Below are positions 17,008-24,008 of a stretch of DNA of 33,138 nucleotides, one piece after another; positions within the stretch are counted from its first letter, which is position 1, and each line of letters opens with the position of its first letter. Position numbers and translations under genes: made by a program. The notes below the pieces were generated by a model that saw nothing but the letters and a program-made list of their open reading frames with translations, was not told where the DNA came from and ran no database searches. The DNA is from Porticoccaceae bacterium (GTDB lineage: Bacteria > Pseudomonadota > Gammaproteobacteria > Pseudomonadales > Porticoccaceae), in contig JAFMBY010000020.1 of the NCBI GenBank assembly GCA_017858135.1, positions 1 to 33,138 on the forward strand. Reading direction: 5' to 3'.

Positions 17008-17571
17008 ATGCAAAAATTACTGTTCGGACTCAGTATTATCCTGCTGACACTCATTAGCGGTTGCAGCAACAACCCGACCAAAACCCCACTGGAAAAGCGT
17101 CAAGTGATTATCGATATGCGCAACCAGGTGCTCAACGATCTGTACAAAATCAAACCCGACGTCAAAGCACAAATTGCAAAAGCAGAGGGCTACGCGGTGT
17201 TTAGTAACGCCAATATTAACCTTGTGTTCGCCAGCGTCGGTGCTGGCCACGGTGTGGTGCATGACAACCAGAGTGGCAAAAATACCTTTATGAAAATGGG
17301 CGAAGCCGGTGTCGGCCTCGGTTTCGGCATCAAAGATTTCCGTGTGGTATTTGTCTTCCACAGCCGCGATGCCCTGACCCAGTTTGTCGATAGTGGCTGG
17401 GCTTTTGGCGTCAATGCCGACGCCGCAGCCAAAGCTAGCGAGAAAGGAGGCGCAGTGGGGGGCGAGGCCACCTTTGACAATATCACCGTTTACCAGCTAA
17501 CTGAATCTGGTTTGGCGCTGCAAGCCACCGTGAAAGGCACCAAATTCTGGCAGGATAACGAGCTTAATTAA
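17008..17571 (+). CDS. SYLF (Ysc84-like) lipid-binding domain lipoprotein
   Basis: The 187-residue protein starts with a lipoprotein signal ending in the lipobox LISGC at about residues 14-18, so it is membrane-anchored in the envelope. The rest is one SYLF domain, a glycine-rich fold with AEGYAVFSNANINLVFASVG, GVGLGFGIKDFRVVFVFHS and the SGWAFGVNADAAAKA segment. SYLF domains bind phospholipids, but the bacterial role is not established. A good AAAAGGA ribosome-binding sequence precedes the ATG. The hotdog gene that follows after 22 bases is probably cotranscribed. Confidence 0.88.
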   Translation: MQKLLFGLSIILLTLISGCSNNPTKTPLEKRQVIIDMRNQVLNDLYKIKPDVKAQIAKAEGYAVFSNANINLVFASVGAGHGVVHDNQSGKNTFMKMGEAGVGLGFGIKDFRVVFVFHSRDALTQFVDSGWAFGVNADAAAKASEKGGAVGGEATFDNITVYQLTESGLALQATVKGTKFWQDNELN

Positions 17572-17593
17572 ACCTCAATGCAAGGGCCCCACT

Positions 17594-18298
17594 ATGTTCA
17601 CCACCTCTATTGCTCGGCGCTTCTGCGGGCCACCTCAATCGGGCAATGGCGGCTATAGCTGCGGCTTGCTCGGCAAACAGATTGACGGGGCCAGTACAGT
17701 TCGATTGCACGTGCCACCGCCGCTGGACAGTGACTTAAGCATCAGTCAGGTCAATGGTAGCTGGTTGCTGCAACAGGGTACGCAACTGATCGGCACGGCA
17801 ATTCCAGCGCAACTTGATATGGTTGCCCCCAGCCCACCGTCTCTTGAGCAAGCGCGGGAGGCGAGAAAAACCTACACAGGCTATGGCGAGCACAGCTTTC
17901 CCCAGTGCTTTGTCTGTGGCACCGGCCGTGAACCCGGAGATGGCTTACGGCTTTTTACCGGCAAGGTTAGCGGGCGCGAACTCGTCGCCTGTGACTGGCA
18001 GCCACAGGCAGACCTGCTCGATAGCAGCGGTCATGTAAAACATGAATTTGTCTGGTCAGCTCTCGACTGTCCGAGCTACTTTGCATTGGACATCCCCGTC
18101 GATCCCAATGCAGTCTGCTTACTCGGAGAAATGACTGCCTGCGTGGACAAATCGATATCCGCTGATCAGCCCCTAATAATCTATGCTTGGAAGCGTTTTA
18201 TCGATGGCCGCAAGCACTACTCGGCGGCGGCTCTGTGCACTGCTGAAGGAGAGGTGCTGGCAAGAGCCGAGCACCTCTGGATCCAAGTTAAAAAATAA
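17594..18298 (+). CDS. Hotdog-fold protein, thioesterase-like, function unknown
   Basis: The 234-residue protein looks like a double-hotdog thioesterase relative. The N-terminal RRFCGPPQSGNGGYSCGLLG resembles the opening strand and helix of acyl-CoA thioesterases, and VWSALDCPSYFALDI resembles the central hotdog helix of the second half. Between them lies a distinctive FPQCFVCGTGREPGDGLRLF block with a CxxC pair at Cys105/Cys108, which I associate with an uncharacterised family also found in actinobacteria. Catalytic residues cannot be assigned. The ribosome-binding sequence AAGGG is present. The stop codon directly abuts the stop of the convergent alanine dehydrogenase gene. Confidence 0.7.
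   Translation: MFTTSIARRFCGPPQSGNGGYSCGLLGKQIDGASTVRLHVPPPLDSDLSISQVNGSWLLQQGTQLIGTAIPAQLDMVAPSPPSLEQAREARKTYTGYGEHSFPQCFVCGTGREPGDGLRLFTGKVSGRELVACDWQPQADLLDSSGHVKHEFVWSALDCPSYFALDIPVDPNAVCLLGEMTACVDKSISADQPLIIYAWKRFIDGRKHYSAAALCTAEGEVLARAEHLWIQVKK
18250..18278. other. Strong hairpin within the 3' end of the hotdog gene
   Basis: Nine-bp arms (agaggtgct at 18250-18258 and agcacctct at 18270-18278) extend inward by three more pairs (ggc/gcc) past one bulged G, leaving the loop aaga. It lies 20 bases before the hotdog stop codon, which abuts the ald stop. No T-run follows on either strand, so it is not a standard terminator. Confidence 0.55.
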
Positions 18299-19414
18299 TT
18301 AAATCTTCAATGCTTCATCGGCGGGAATATAGTGATATCCAAGCGCATCAGCTACCGCCTTGTAGGTCACTTGCCCCTTGTGCACATTGAGACCGTTCTG
18401 TAGGTTTTTATCCAAAAACAGTGCATTCACCGGATCATCTGCCAGTGCCAGAGCATAGGGTAACGTAGCGTTATTGAGTGCCATGGTCGCGGTGCGTGCG
18501 ACACCACCAGGCATATTGGCCACACAGTAGTGGACAATATCGTCCACCACAAAGGTCGGCTGCTGATGAGTGGTTGCACGTGATGTTTCAAAACAGCCGC
18601 CCTGATCAATCGCCACATCGACCACCACCGCGCCCTTCTTCATACGGCCGATTATATCGCGAGTCAACAGCTTGGGAGCCGCAGCGCCGGGAATCAACAC
18701 CGCCCCAATCACCAAATCGGCTTCGAGGGCATACTCTTCGATCGCCACCACCGTCGAATAAACACAGTGCGCTCGACCCTCATACTTCGCATCGAGCTGG
18801 CGCAGACGCGCAATCGAACGATCGAGAATCGTCACATCAGCCCCCATTCCCACCGCAATCGCCGCCGCGTTATCACCCACCACGCCACCGCCAATGATGA
18901 GTACCTTTGCTGGCGCCACACCGGGCACACCACCGAGCAACACGCCGCGACCACCCTGAGCTTTTTCGAGATGGTGGGCACCCGCCTGCACCGACATACG
19001 TCCGGCCACTTCAGACATCGGTGCCAACAACGGCAGACCGCCCTGATTGTCGGTAACGGTTTCGTAGGCGACGCAGGTTGCCCCGGACTCAACCAACAAT
19101 TTTGTCTGCTCAGGATCTGGCGCTAAATGCAGATAGGTATAGAGGATTTGGCCATCGCGCAACATTGCACACTCCGTCGGCTGCGGTTCCTTTACTTTAA
19201 CGATCATATCCGCCACGGCAAAAAGCTCCGCCGCGCTAGCGACCATCTCTGCACCCGCTGCGCGGTATTCGTCGTCACTAAAATCAATCGCAGCACCGGC
19301 ATTCACCTCAACCATAACCCGGTGACCACGAGCCACCAACTCAATGACCGAAGCAGGCGTCAAACCCACTCGATACTCATGATTTTTAATCTCTTTAGGC
19401 ACACCAATCAACAT
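18299..19414 (-). CDS. ald: Alanine dehydrogenase
   Basis: The 371-residue protein matches alanine dehydrogenase throughout. It starts [20 protein letters not shown] and has the catalytic lysine in IVKVKEPQ (about residue 75) and histidine in YTYLHLAPD (about 96). The Rossmann segment [22 protein letters not shown] and the closing [11 protein letters not shown] also match. It reversibly deaminates L-alanine to pyruvate and ammonium with NAD+. The start has an AAGGGG ribosome-binding sequence nine bases away. It is divergent from an lrp gene, and a full-consensus Lrp site lies in the gap, which supports control by that regulator. The arrangement is common in proteobacteria. Confidence 0.96.
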   Translation of the reverse strand: MLIGVPKEIKNHEYRVGLTPASVIELVARGHRVMVEVNAGAAIDFSDDEYRAAGAEMVASAAELFAVADMIVKVKEPQPTECAMLRDGQILYTYLHLAPDPEQTKLLVESGATCVAYETVTDNQGGLPLLAPMSEVAGRMSVQAGAHHLEKAQGGRGVLLGGVPGVAPAKVLIIGGGVVGDNAAAIAVGMGADVTILDRSIARLRQLDAKYEGRAHCVYSTVVAIEEYALEADLVIGAVLIPGAAAPKLLTRDIIGRMKKGAVVVDVAIDQGGCFETSRATTHQQPTFVVDDIVHYCVANMPGGVARTATMALNNATLPYALALADDPVNALFLDKNLQNGLNVHKGQVTYKAVADALGYHYIPADEALKI

Positions 19415-19483
19415 CTTGAAAACCCCTTAAATTATCCTTATGACCGACACAGGTAGCAGCCATATGCGTAGACATAGCTTTAT

Positions 19484-19498
19484 CATTTATTTTTGCTA
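19484..19498 (+). promoter_or_regulatory. Weaker second Lrp-like site near ald
   Basis: The 15 bases match 12 of 15 positions of the E. coli Lrp consensus YAGHAWATTWTDCTR and end in ttttgcta, the same octamer as the better site 61 bases to the right. It lies about 70 bases upstream of the ald start. In AT-rich DNA a partial match is weak evidence alone. Confidence 0.35.
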
Positions 19499-19544
19499 TT
19501 TTAGGCTTTGATAAAAATATTTATTGATTATCTACGGTTTAATA

Positions 19545-19559
19545 TAGAATATTTTGCTA
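19545..19559 (+). promoter_or_regulatory. Lrp-binding site (full consensus match)
   Basis: TAGAATATTTTGCTA matches all 15 positions of the published E. coli Lrp consensus YAGHAWATTWTDCTR. It lies in the AT-rich gap between ald and lrp, 33 to 47 bases before the lrp start, so it is well placed for lrp autoregulation and ald control. Confidence 0.75.
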
Positions 19560-19591
19560 ATAAGCGAATTTAAACAGGATAATGTTTGGCT

Positions 19592-20089
19592 ATGACTAAC
19601 GGCGAAATAAACTCAGCACATAAACTCAGCAAGATAGATCGCAATATACTGCGCATACTGCAACGCGATGGACGCATCAGCTACACCGATCTCTCACGAG
19701 AAGTCGGCCTCTCAGTCACCCCCTGCATAGAAAGGGTAAAAAGACTTGAGCGCAGCGGTTATATTCAAGGCTACACAGCCAAACTCAACCCGGAGCTGCT
19801 AAATGCCGGGCTCGTCGTGTTTGTACAAATACGTCTCAACCACACCTCACAGAAAAACTTTGAAGAATTCCGTCGCTCGGTTCTGGACCTCGAAGATGTG
19901 CAGAGTTGCTACCTCGTCTCCGGCAACTATGACTACCTGCTCAAAGCCCGTGTCGCAGACATGGCCGCCTATCGAGAACTGCTTGGCAGCAGTATTCTCA
20001 AGCTCCCTGCGGTGCAAGAATCAACCAGTTATGTGGTCATGGAAGAGCTCAAAGAAAGCATGCAACTGCCGATCGCACACTGCCGCTAG
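19592..20089 (+). CDS. lrp: Lrp/AsnC family regulator, Lrp-like
   Basis: The protein is 165 residues from the ATG at 19592; a TTG at 19586 is an alternative start with better spacing to AGGA at 19576-19579. The N-terminal winged helix-turn-helix (KIDRNILRILQRDGRISY, then LSVTPCIERVKRLERSGYI) is followed by the RAM ligand-binding domain with YLVSGNYDYLLKARVADM. Similarity to E. coli Lrp is strong along the full length, including the TPC-ERV recognition helix and the YVVMEELK end. Lrp proteins form octamers or hexadecamers that wrap DNA and respond to leucine, alanine or other amino acids. Divergence from ald suggests at least a local role; global regulation is possible but not shown. Confidence 0.92.
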   Translation: MTNGEINSAHKLSKIDRNILRILQRDGRISYTDLSREVGLSVTPCIERVKRLERSGYIQGYTAKLNPELLNAGLVVFVQIRLNHTSQKNFEEFRRSVLDLEDVQSCYLVSGNYDYLLKARVADMAAYRELLGSSILKLPAVQESTSYVVMEELKESMQLPIAHCR

Positions 20090-20127
20090 AGCGGCTAAAA
20101 AATGCGCTAAAAGCACCGCAAGAATTG

Positions 20128-20156
20128 TTGACTCACTCGTCCCGCTCACCTATAGT
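20128..20156 (+). promoter_or_regulatory. Strong promoter for tRNA-Arg
   Basis: TTGACT (20128-20133) and TATAGT (20151-20156) are separated by the ideal 17 bases, and each matches five of six consensus positions. The GC-rich run acgcggcc just after the -10 box is typical of stringently controlled stable-RNA promoters. The tRNA starts 27 bases after the -10 box. Confidence 0.82.
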
Positions 20157-20183
20157 ACGCGGCCTCTGAAGAGAGACAGCAAC

Positions 20184-20260
20184 GCACTCGTAGCTCAGCT
20201 GGATAGAGTACCCGGCTACGAACCGGGCGGTCGGTGGTTCGAATCCACCCGAGTGCACCA
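20184..20260 (+). tRNA. tRNA-Arg (anticodon ACG)
   Basis: The 77-base gene folds as a full cloverleaf. Acceptor arms are GCACTCG and CGAGTGC. The D arm is GCTCAGCTGGATAGAGT. The anticodon stem CCCGG/CCGGG holds the loop CTACGAA with anticodon ACG. The T arm is GGTGG-TTCGAAT-CCACC, and CCA is encoded at the 3' end. It is nearly identical in pattern to E. coli tRNA-Arg(ACG), whose first anticodon base is deaminated to inosine to read CGU, CGC and CGA. It is a single gene with its own promoter and terminator. Confidence 0.97.
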
Positions 20261-20302
20261 TATACAGAAAACCCCACTGCTTGCAGTGGGGTTTTCTGTA
20301 TA
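20261..20302 (+). terminator. Perfect 20 bp inverted-repeat terminator of tRNA-Arg
   Basis: The left arm at 20261-20280 and right arm at 20283-20302 are perfect complements of 20 bases with a 2-base spacer, forming a very stable hairpin. It begins on the base after the tRNA CCA end. The GC core (ccccactgc/gcagtgggg) is flanked by an A-run on the left and a T-run on the right, so it could stop transcription from either side, including that of the minus-strand ABC operon. Confidence 0.88.
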
Positions 20303-20313
20303 TGGAGAACAAC

Positions 20314-20417
20314 GGTGGTGAGAACCACCCGGTTCGACAAACTTGCTACAGCAAGTTTGGACCGAACCGCAACGCGGTGAGCCCGCAGAGGTAGAAACAC
20401 CCCCGAGGGTGTTTCTA
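20314..20417. repeat. Cluster of hairpins downstream of tRNA-Arg
   Basis: Four further inverted repeats follow the terminator. The first is ggtggt/accacc (20314-20329) with a GAGA loop. The second is aaacttgct/agcaagttt (20339-20358) framed by cggttcg/cgaaccg (20330-20336 and 20363-20369). The third is accgc/gcggt (20366-20378), which competes with the previous arm. The fourth is an 11 bp tagaaacaccc/gggtgtttcta stem (20392-20417) with loop ccga. No coding sequence is credible here. The segment may be a structured RNA tail, a repetitive palindromic element or a decayed insertion. Confidence 0.65.
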
Positions 20418-20422
20418 GTCAC

Positions 20423-20438
20423 TCCACCCGAGTGCACC
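20423..20438. repeat. Duplicate of the tRNA-Arg 3' end (16 bp direct repeat)
   Basis: The 16 bases tccacccgagtgcacc are identical to 20244-20259, the T-arm and acceptor 3' side of tRNA-Arg, and lie 179 bases downstream in the same orientation. The copy ends three bases before the last base of the ABC permease stop codon. A duplicated tRNA 3' end is the usual mark of a site-specific integration, but no integrase is present and the enclosed segment is tiny. Confidence 0.75.
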
Positions 20439-20441
20439 CTA

Positions 20442-21581
20442 TCAAAGCCCAAACACCACCTTTTCGCTTTTCAGCATGCGCTCAATCCCCAGCGCCAAAG
20501 CAATCGAAATCAGTAATGTAAATCCGCAAGATACCAACAGTTGCAACAGCGGAATCTCTTTACCCTTAATCAGCTCCATCAGGGCCTGCTGTTGGCCTGA
20601 AACCGGTGCCCAGCGCAACTGATCCGGTGCAATGTTGTAGCTGGCTGCCATCGACAGCGCTAGCGGCACAAATAACACAATAGTCAGATATGACTGCGCC
20701 TCTTTAAAGGTTTTCGCCATAAATGAAACAAACAGCTGCAGGGCTGAGGCCATCACGGCAACCGGCAGGCCGATGATTAACATTGCGATAATAAACGTAC
20801 TACTAATGCCAACACTAAAACCTAACTCTTGCCAGGGCACGAGCATATAAGCAACTTTTGAAACCAGCAAAATCAACAGTAACCCGAGCATGGCGAAGAT
20901 GCTCACCGCGGTAATTTTTGACAGGACCAATTGTCGAACGCTGATCGGATGACTGAGCAAAAGTGCCAGCGAGTTGCGCTCTCGCTCGCCCGCGCTGGTA
21001 TCAATAGCGAGATTCATACCGGAGATAAACACCGAGTAAATCATGGTAAAAATAGCGATACCGAGAATCATACCGCCCTTGGAATCACGGGTGGCCTGAT
21101 CTTGCTTGTTGAGCTTTATCGGTTGCACCACACTCGGATTAATACCTCTTATTATCAGCCTTAAGGCCGCCATTTCAGAACTGTAGCGCTCTATGCTTCG
21201 GCTTACTCGGCGAATCGAATCGGCCAATTTTTCATTTGAGCTATCCGCTTGCAGAGCAACTTCTGCGGGCTTGGCGGCGAGCATCTGTGTGGCGTAGTCA
21301 TCGCTTATGATTAAGCTGATTTTTTTGCGCTGACTGGCATCATCGCTGTGGCTAATACCATTATTATTTAAGTGCCGGATTAAATCTGGCGCACCTTCTG
21401 AATTGACGATGGTAATTTTAAGGTCATCAGGACTCGACATCTGCGTGATCAGCACCATAAACAGCCCACACATAATCAATGGGGTAAACACGGCATAATA
21501 GAGGCCGGCCATCACCGAGCGTTTATCGCGAACGGCATCGAGAAGTTCCTTGCGCACCAGGCTAACAAATCGAGAATTCAT
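20442..21581 (-). CDS. ABC-2 type transporter permease, NatB-like
   Basis: The 379-residue protein has an N-terminal membrane helix (about residues 23-46), a large extracytoplasmic domain to about residue 170, and then five to six membrane helices. The signature SAGERERNSLALLLSHPISVRQL near residue 200 is the cytoplasmic coupling region of NatB/ABC-2 exporters. NatAB in Bacillus exports sodium, but many relatives have other, unknown substrates. It is the last gene of a three-gene unit and overlaps the ATPase gene by four bases (ATGA), so the two are made together. No terminator of its own is seen; the tRNA hairpin on the far side of the gap could serve. Confidence 0.9.
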   Translation of the reverse strand: MNSRFVSLVRKELLDAVRDKRSVMAGLYYAVFTPLIMCGLFMVLITQMSSPDDLKITIVNSEGAPDLIRHLNNNGISHSDDASQRKKISLIISDDYATQMLAAKPAEVALQADSSNEKLADSIRRVSRSIERYSSEMAALRLIIRGINPSVVQPIKLNKQDQATRDSKGGMILGIAIFTMIYSVFISGMNLAIDTSAGERERNSLALLLSHPISVRQLVLSKITAVSIFAMLGLLLILLVSKVAYMLVPWQELGFSVGISSTFIIAMLIIGLPVAVMASALQLFVSFMAKTFKEAQSYLTIVLFVPLALSMAASYNIAPDQLRWAPVSGQQQALMELIKGKEIPLLQLLVSCGFTLLISIALALGIERMLKSEKVVFGL

Positions 21582-22312
21582 GCGGCAATCCCCTCGTCAC
21601 TGCCTATCAGGGTGATAAAGGCTTCTTCCAGCGAACCTTGTCCGGTCTGATCACAGAGCTCTTGGGGACTGCCCACTGCCACCACCTTGCCAGCAGCCAT
21701 TACAATAACGCGATCGCAGAGCGCGGAGACTTCCTGCATCACGTGACTGGAGAACAACACACAGTGCCCCTGATCCTTGAGATCGCGGAGCAGCCCGCGC
21801 AGCACTCTGGTACTCATCACATCGAGGCCGCGGGTCGGTTCATCGAGAACAATATTGCTCGGCTTGTGCACAATCGCCTGCGCCAGCGCCGTTTTCATGC
21901 GCTGCCCCTGCGAAAACCCTTTGCAGCGACGATCGGCAATATCCTCGAGCTGCAAGTCATGGATGACATCGGCCGTCGCGCGCTTCGCCTGCTCAACTGA
22001 CAGCCCGCTGATCTCGGCAAAGTAACGAATATATTCTCGCGGCGTTAGGCGCTCATAGAGGCCAAAAGGGTCGGGGAACAGGCCCAGCTGCTGCTTGGCT
22101 GCGGTAGGGTCTACTGCGACGTCAATGCCGTCAATTTCGGCATTGCCATTGTCGGGCTTTAATAAGCCAAACAGCATCCGCAGACAGGTGGTCTTGCCGG
22201 CGCCATTGGGGCCGAGCAGGCCGGTGATCTGACCATTTTCAGCACTAAAACTGAGATTATCCAGCGCCTGAACATCGCCGATTAATTTTGATAAGTTGGC
22301 AACCTTTATCAT
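21578..22312 (-). CDS. ABC transporter ATP-binding protein, NatA-like
   Basis: The 244-residue ATPase has Walker A GPNGAGKT at 34-41, a Q-loop in LGLFPDP, the signature FSQGQRMK in place of the classic LSGGQ, Walker B IVLDEPTRGLD, and the switch histidine in LFSSHVMQEV. The FSQGQ signature and short length are typical of NatA and related ABC-2 exporter ATPases. It overlaps the hydrolase gene upstream and the permease gene downstream by four bases each, so all three products are translationally coupled. It should energise the permease encoded next. The transported compound is not known. Confidence 0.93.
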   Translation of the reverse strand: MIKVANLSKLIGDVQALDNLSFSAENGQITGLLGPNGAGKTTCLRMLFGLLKPDNGNAEIDGIDVAVDPTAAKQQLGLFPDPFGLYERLTPREYIRYFAEISGLSVEQAKRATADVIHDLQLEDIADRRCKGFSQGQRMKTALAQAIVHKPSNIVLDEPTRGLDVMSTRVLRGLLRDLKDQGHCVLFSSHVMQEVSALCDRVIVMAAGKVVAVGSPQELCDQTGQGSLEEAFITLIGSDEGIAA

Positions 22313-23799
22313 GGCTGTGGCTCCTGTTGCACTGACAGAATTTCAGTTGCCGCCTCGACACTACTGGCGTTGAGATAAAACCCGCCCCTCGCCCCCTCTT
22401 CCAGGCAACTGCTGTCCAAGTTTTGCCATGAGCTTTGCTCAACCAGATCAGCAATTAAGTCACCAGCACAGGACTGCATGGCAACACCATGGGTTGCATC
22501 AGTAGCAACAAGATGCACTGCATTGGTCATGTCGACCATGGCCATATCGGCCCAGTCAGGCGGTGTTGCAGGATCCAGTGCACCGGATAACAGCAACGTC
22601 GGTAGCGCGCTGACAATCGGTGCTGAAAAGGCCTCGCCCACGGACTCTATCGGCCACTGATCACAGGCGGCAGACATGCTATCAACCAATAGCGAGGAAA
22701 TATAAGAATCAGCCATCTGCTGCAACATCGTATCTGACAGGCGATGTATATCCTCCCCACAGACCACGGAATTATGCATGCCCATCGCCAAACCAATACC
22801 CTCCATGGTCAGCGAGAAAAGGCCTAAAAGCGGCTGGTAGTTTTTCACTGCCGCCTGATCAATTGCCAGTGGCAGGAGCTGGCGAATATTCTGCGCATAC
22901 ATCGACATCCGCAGCGCGCCAAGGAACTTGTCTCGAGTCAAGACAAAGGGAGTGCGCTCACCGGTCATCGGATGGAAAACCTCTGTCCGAATAGGTCCTT
23001 CAGCCAGACGGCTATCGAGTTGTGCAAAGCGATCGCGCAACTGCGGAAACTGGCTATGGCAGGCTGGCGTTCCTTCACAGTCTCTGATCAGTAACTCAAG
23101 CCCTCGATCTACCGCTAATCCGACCGCTAATACTGATTGCTGCATCGGCACGACACCGTCCAACGTCACCGTCGCCAAGACCTCGGGAAAGTGCCGCATA
23201 TAAAGCTGTGCCATGCGACTGCCGTAGGAAACACCATAGACATGCAGGGTGGTATACCCAAGATGTCGGCGCACCGCCTCAAAATCGGCCAGCGCAGTCT
23301 CACTGCCATACTGCGAGACGTCGGCATCCATACTATTGAGGCAGGCCTGAATCTCGTCAGCACTGGCAATCTCCTCGTAGGCGAATTCCAAAGGAGATAT
23401 TATTTCGTCTTCGTTGCACTCGAGTATATTGGAGCGACCGGTGCCACGCTGATCAATCAACAATATATCGCGCTGCTGGCGTACCTTGCCAAAAGCGCGC
23501 TCAAACACTGGAGCCTGATCAATTGCCGACTGACCCGGGCCGCCCGAGATTGCCAGAAAAGCCTGGTCCGGATAGATATTTTTTATTGCCGGAATCACCA
23601 CGAAGTGGATCTGAATCCGCCGCCCATTGGGTTTTTGCGGATTCTCAGCGACTGTAATATAGCCGCAGCGAAGACGATCGCTCAACCCATCAACATAACA
23701 GCTGTTTTCGTCACTAACTGGCTCGTCGGCAATCAGACTGCCGCTAACCGCGGCCATAAATGCCGCTGAAATAATTGCAAAAAAATGTGTCAGCCGCAT
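22309..23799 (-). CDS. Exported alpha/beta hydrolase, TAP-like peptidase family
   Basis: I place the start at the ATG at 23799 (496 residues) rather than the upstream GTG, because AAGAGAG precedes it and the protein then opens directly with a signal peptide (MRLTHFFAIISAAFMAAVSG, cleavage near residue 24). Alpha/beta-hydrolase motifs follow: the oxyanion block ISGGPGQSA (about 85-92), LLIDQRGTGRSN (about 113-124) and the nucleophile elbow GVSYGS with Ser191. A late LSGALDPATPP holds the acid residue and DATHGV the histidine. The whole resembles tripeptidyl/proline aminopeptidases with a C-terminal TAP-like domain. It probably cleaves peptides or esters in the periplasm. ATGA overlap with the ABC ATPase gene suggests a joint task. 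Confidence 0.88.
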   Translation of the reverse strand: MRLTHFFAIISAAFMAAVSGSLIADEPVSDENSCYVDGLSDRLRCGYITVAENPQKPNGRRIQIHFVVIPAIKNIYPDQAFLAISGGPGQSAIDQAPVFERAFGKVRQQRDILLIDQRGTGRSNILECNEDEIISPLEFAYEEIASADEIQACLNSMDADVSQYGSETALADFEAVRRHLGYTTLHVYGVSYGSRMAQLYMRHFPEVLATVTLDGVVPMQQSVLAVGLAVDRGLELLIRDCEGTPACHSQFPQLRDRFAQLDSRLAEGPIRTEVFHPMTGERTPFVLTRDKFLGALRMSMYAQNIRQLLPLAIDQAAVKNYQPLLGLFSLTMEGIGLAMGMHNSVVCGEDIHRLSDTMLQQMADSYISSLLVDSMSAACDQWPIESVGEAFSAPIVSALPTLLLSGALDPATPPDWADMAMVDMTNAVHLVATDATHGVAMQSCAGDLIADLVEQSSWQNLDSSCLEEGARGGFYLNASSVEAATEILSVQQEPQP

Positions 23800-23951
23800 T
23801 AAATACTCTCTTATCACTGCATGATTCTATTGTTTACAGTATGCCAAATTGAACCTAACGAGGCTAGCGCCGAGACCATCATGACGTGACTAGATCTAGG
23901 CCAACGGCTTTGATAACCCATAAACGAAGACCACTAGTTAATTTGGATAAG

Positions 23952-23980
23952 TTGAATATCAGCCGGTTAGCGACTACAAC
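23952..23980 (+). promoter_or_regulatory. Possible promoter of the ftsH-like gene
   Basis: TTGAAT (23952-23957) and TACAAC (23975-23980) are separated by 17 bases, each matching four of six consensus positions. The start codon follows 29 bases later. The 209-base gap shared with the divergent hydrolase operon also holds the 10 bp palindrome ctagatctag (23890-23899), a candidate operator. Confidence 0.4.
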
Positions 23981-24008
23981 ATTTAGAGCAACCTAGTTGA
24001 AGAGAATC

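Noticed and set aside
20216-20452. Minus-strand reading frame of 78 codons containing RVDSNHRPPGS
   Set aside because: It is a translation of the reverse strand of tRNA-Arg and its terminator, a well-known false protein in annotations.
23137-23769. 210-codon plus-strand frame opposite the alpha/beta hydrolase gene
   Set aside because: The minus-strand frame carries all hydrolase motifs; the antisense frame has no coherent protein features.
20442-23799. Genomic island carrying the hydrolase/ABC operon, bounded by the tRNA end repeats
   Set aside because: Both tRNA-end copies lie on the same side of the operon, so they do not flank it, and there is no integrase.
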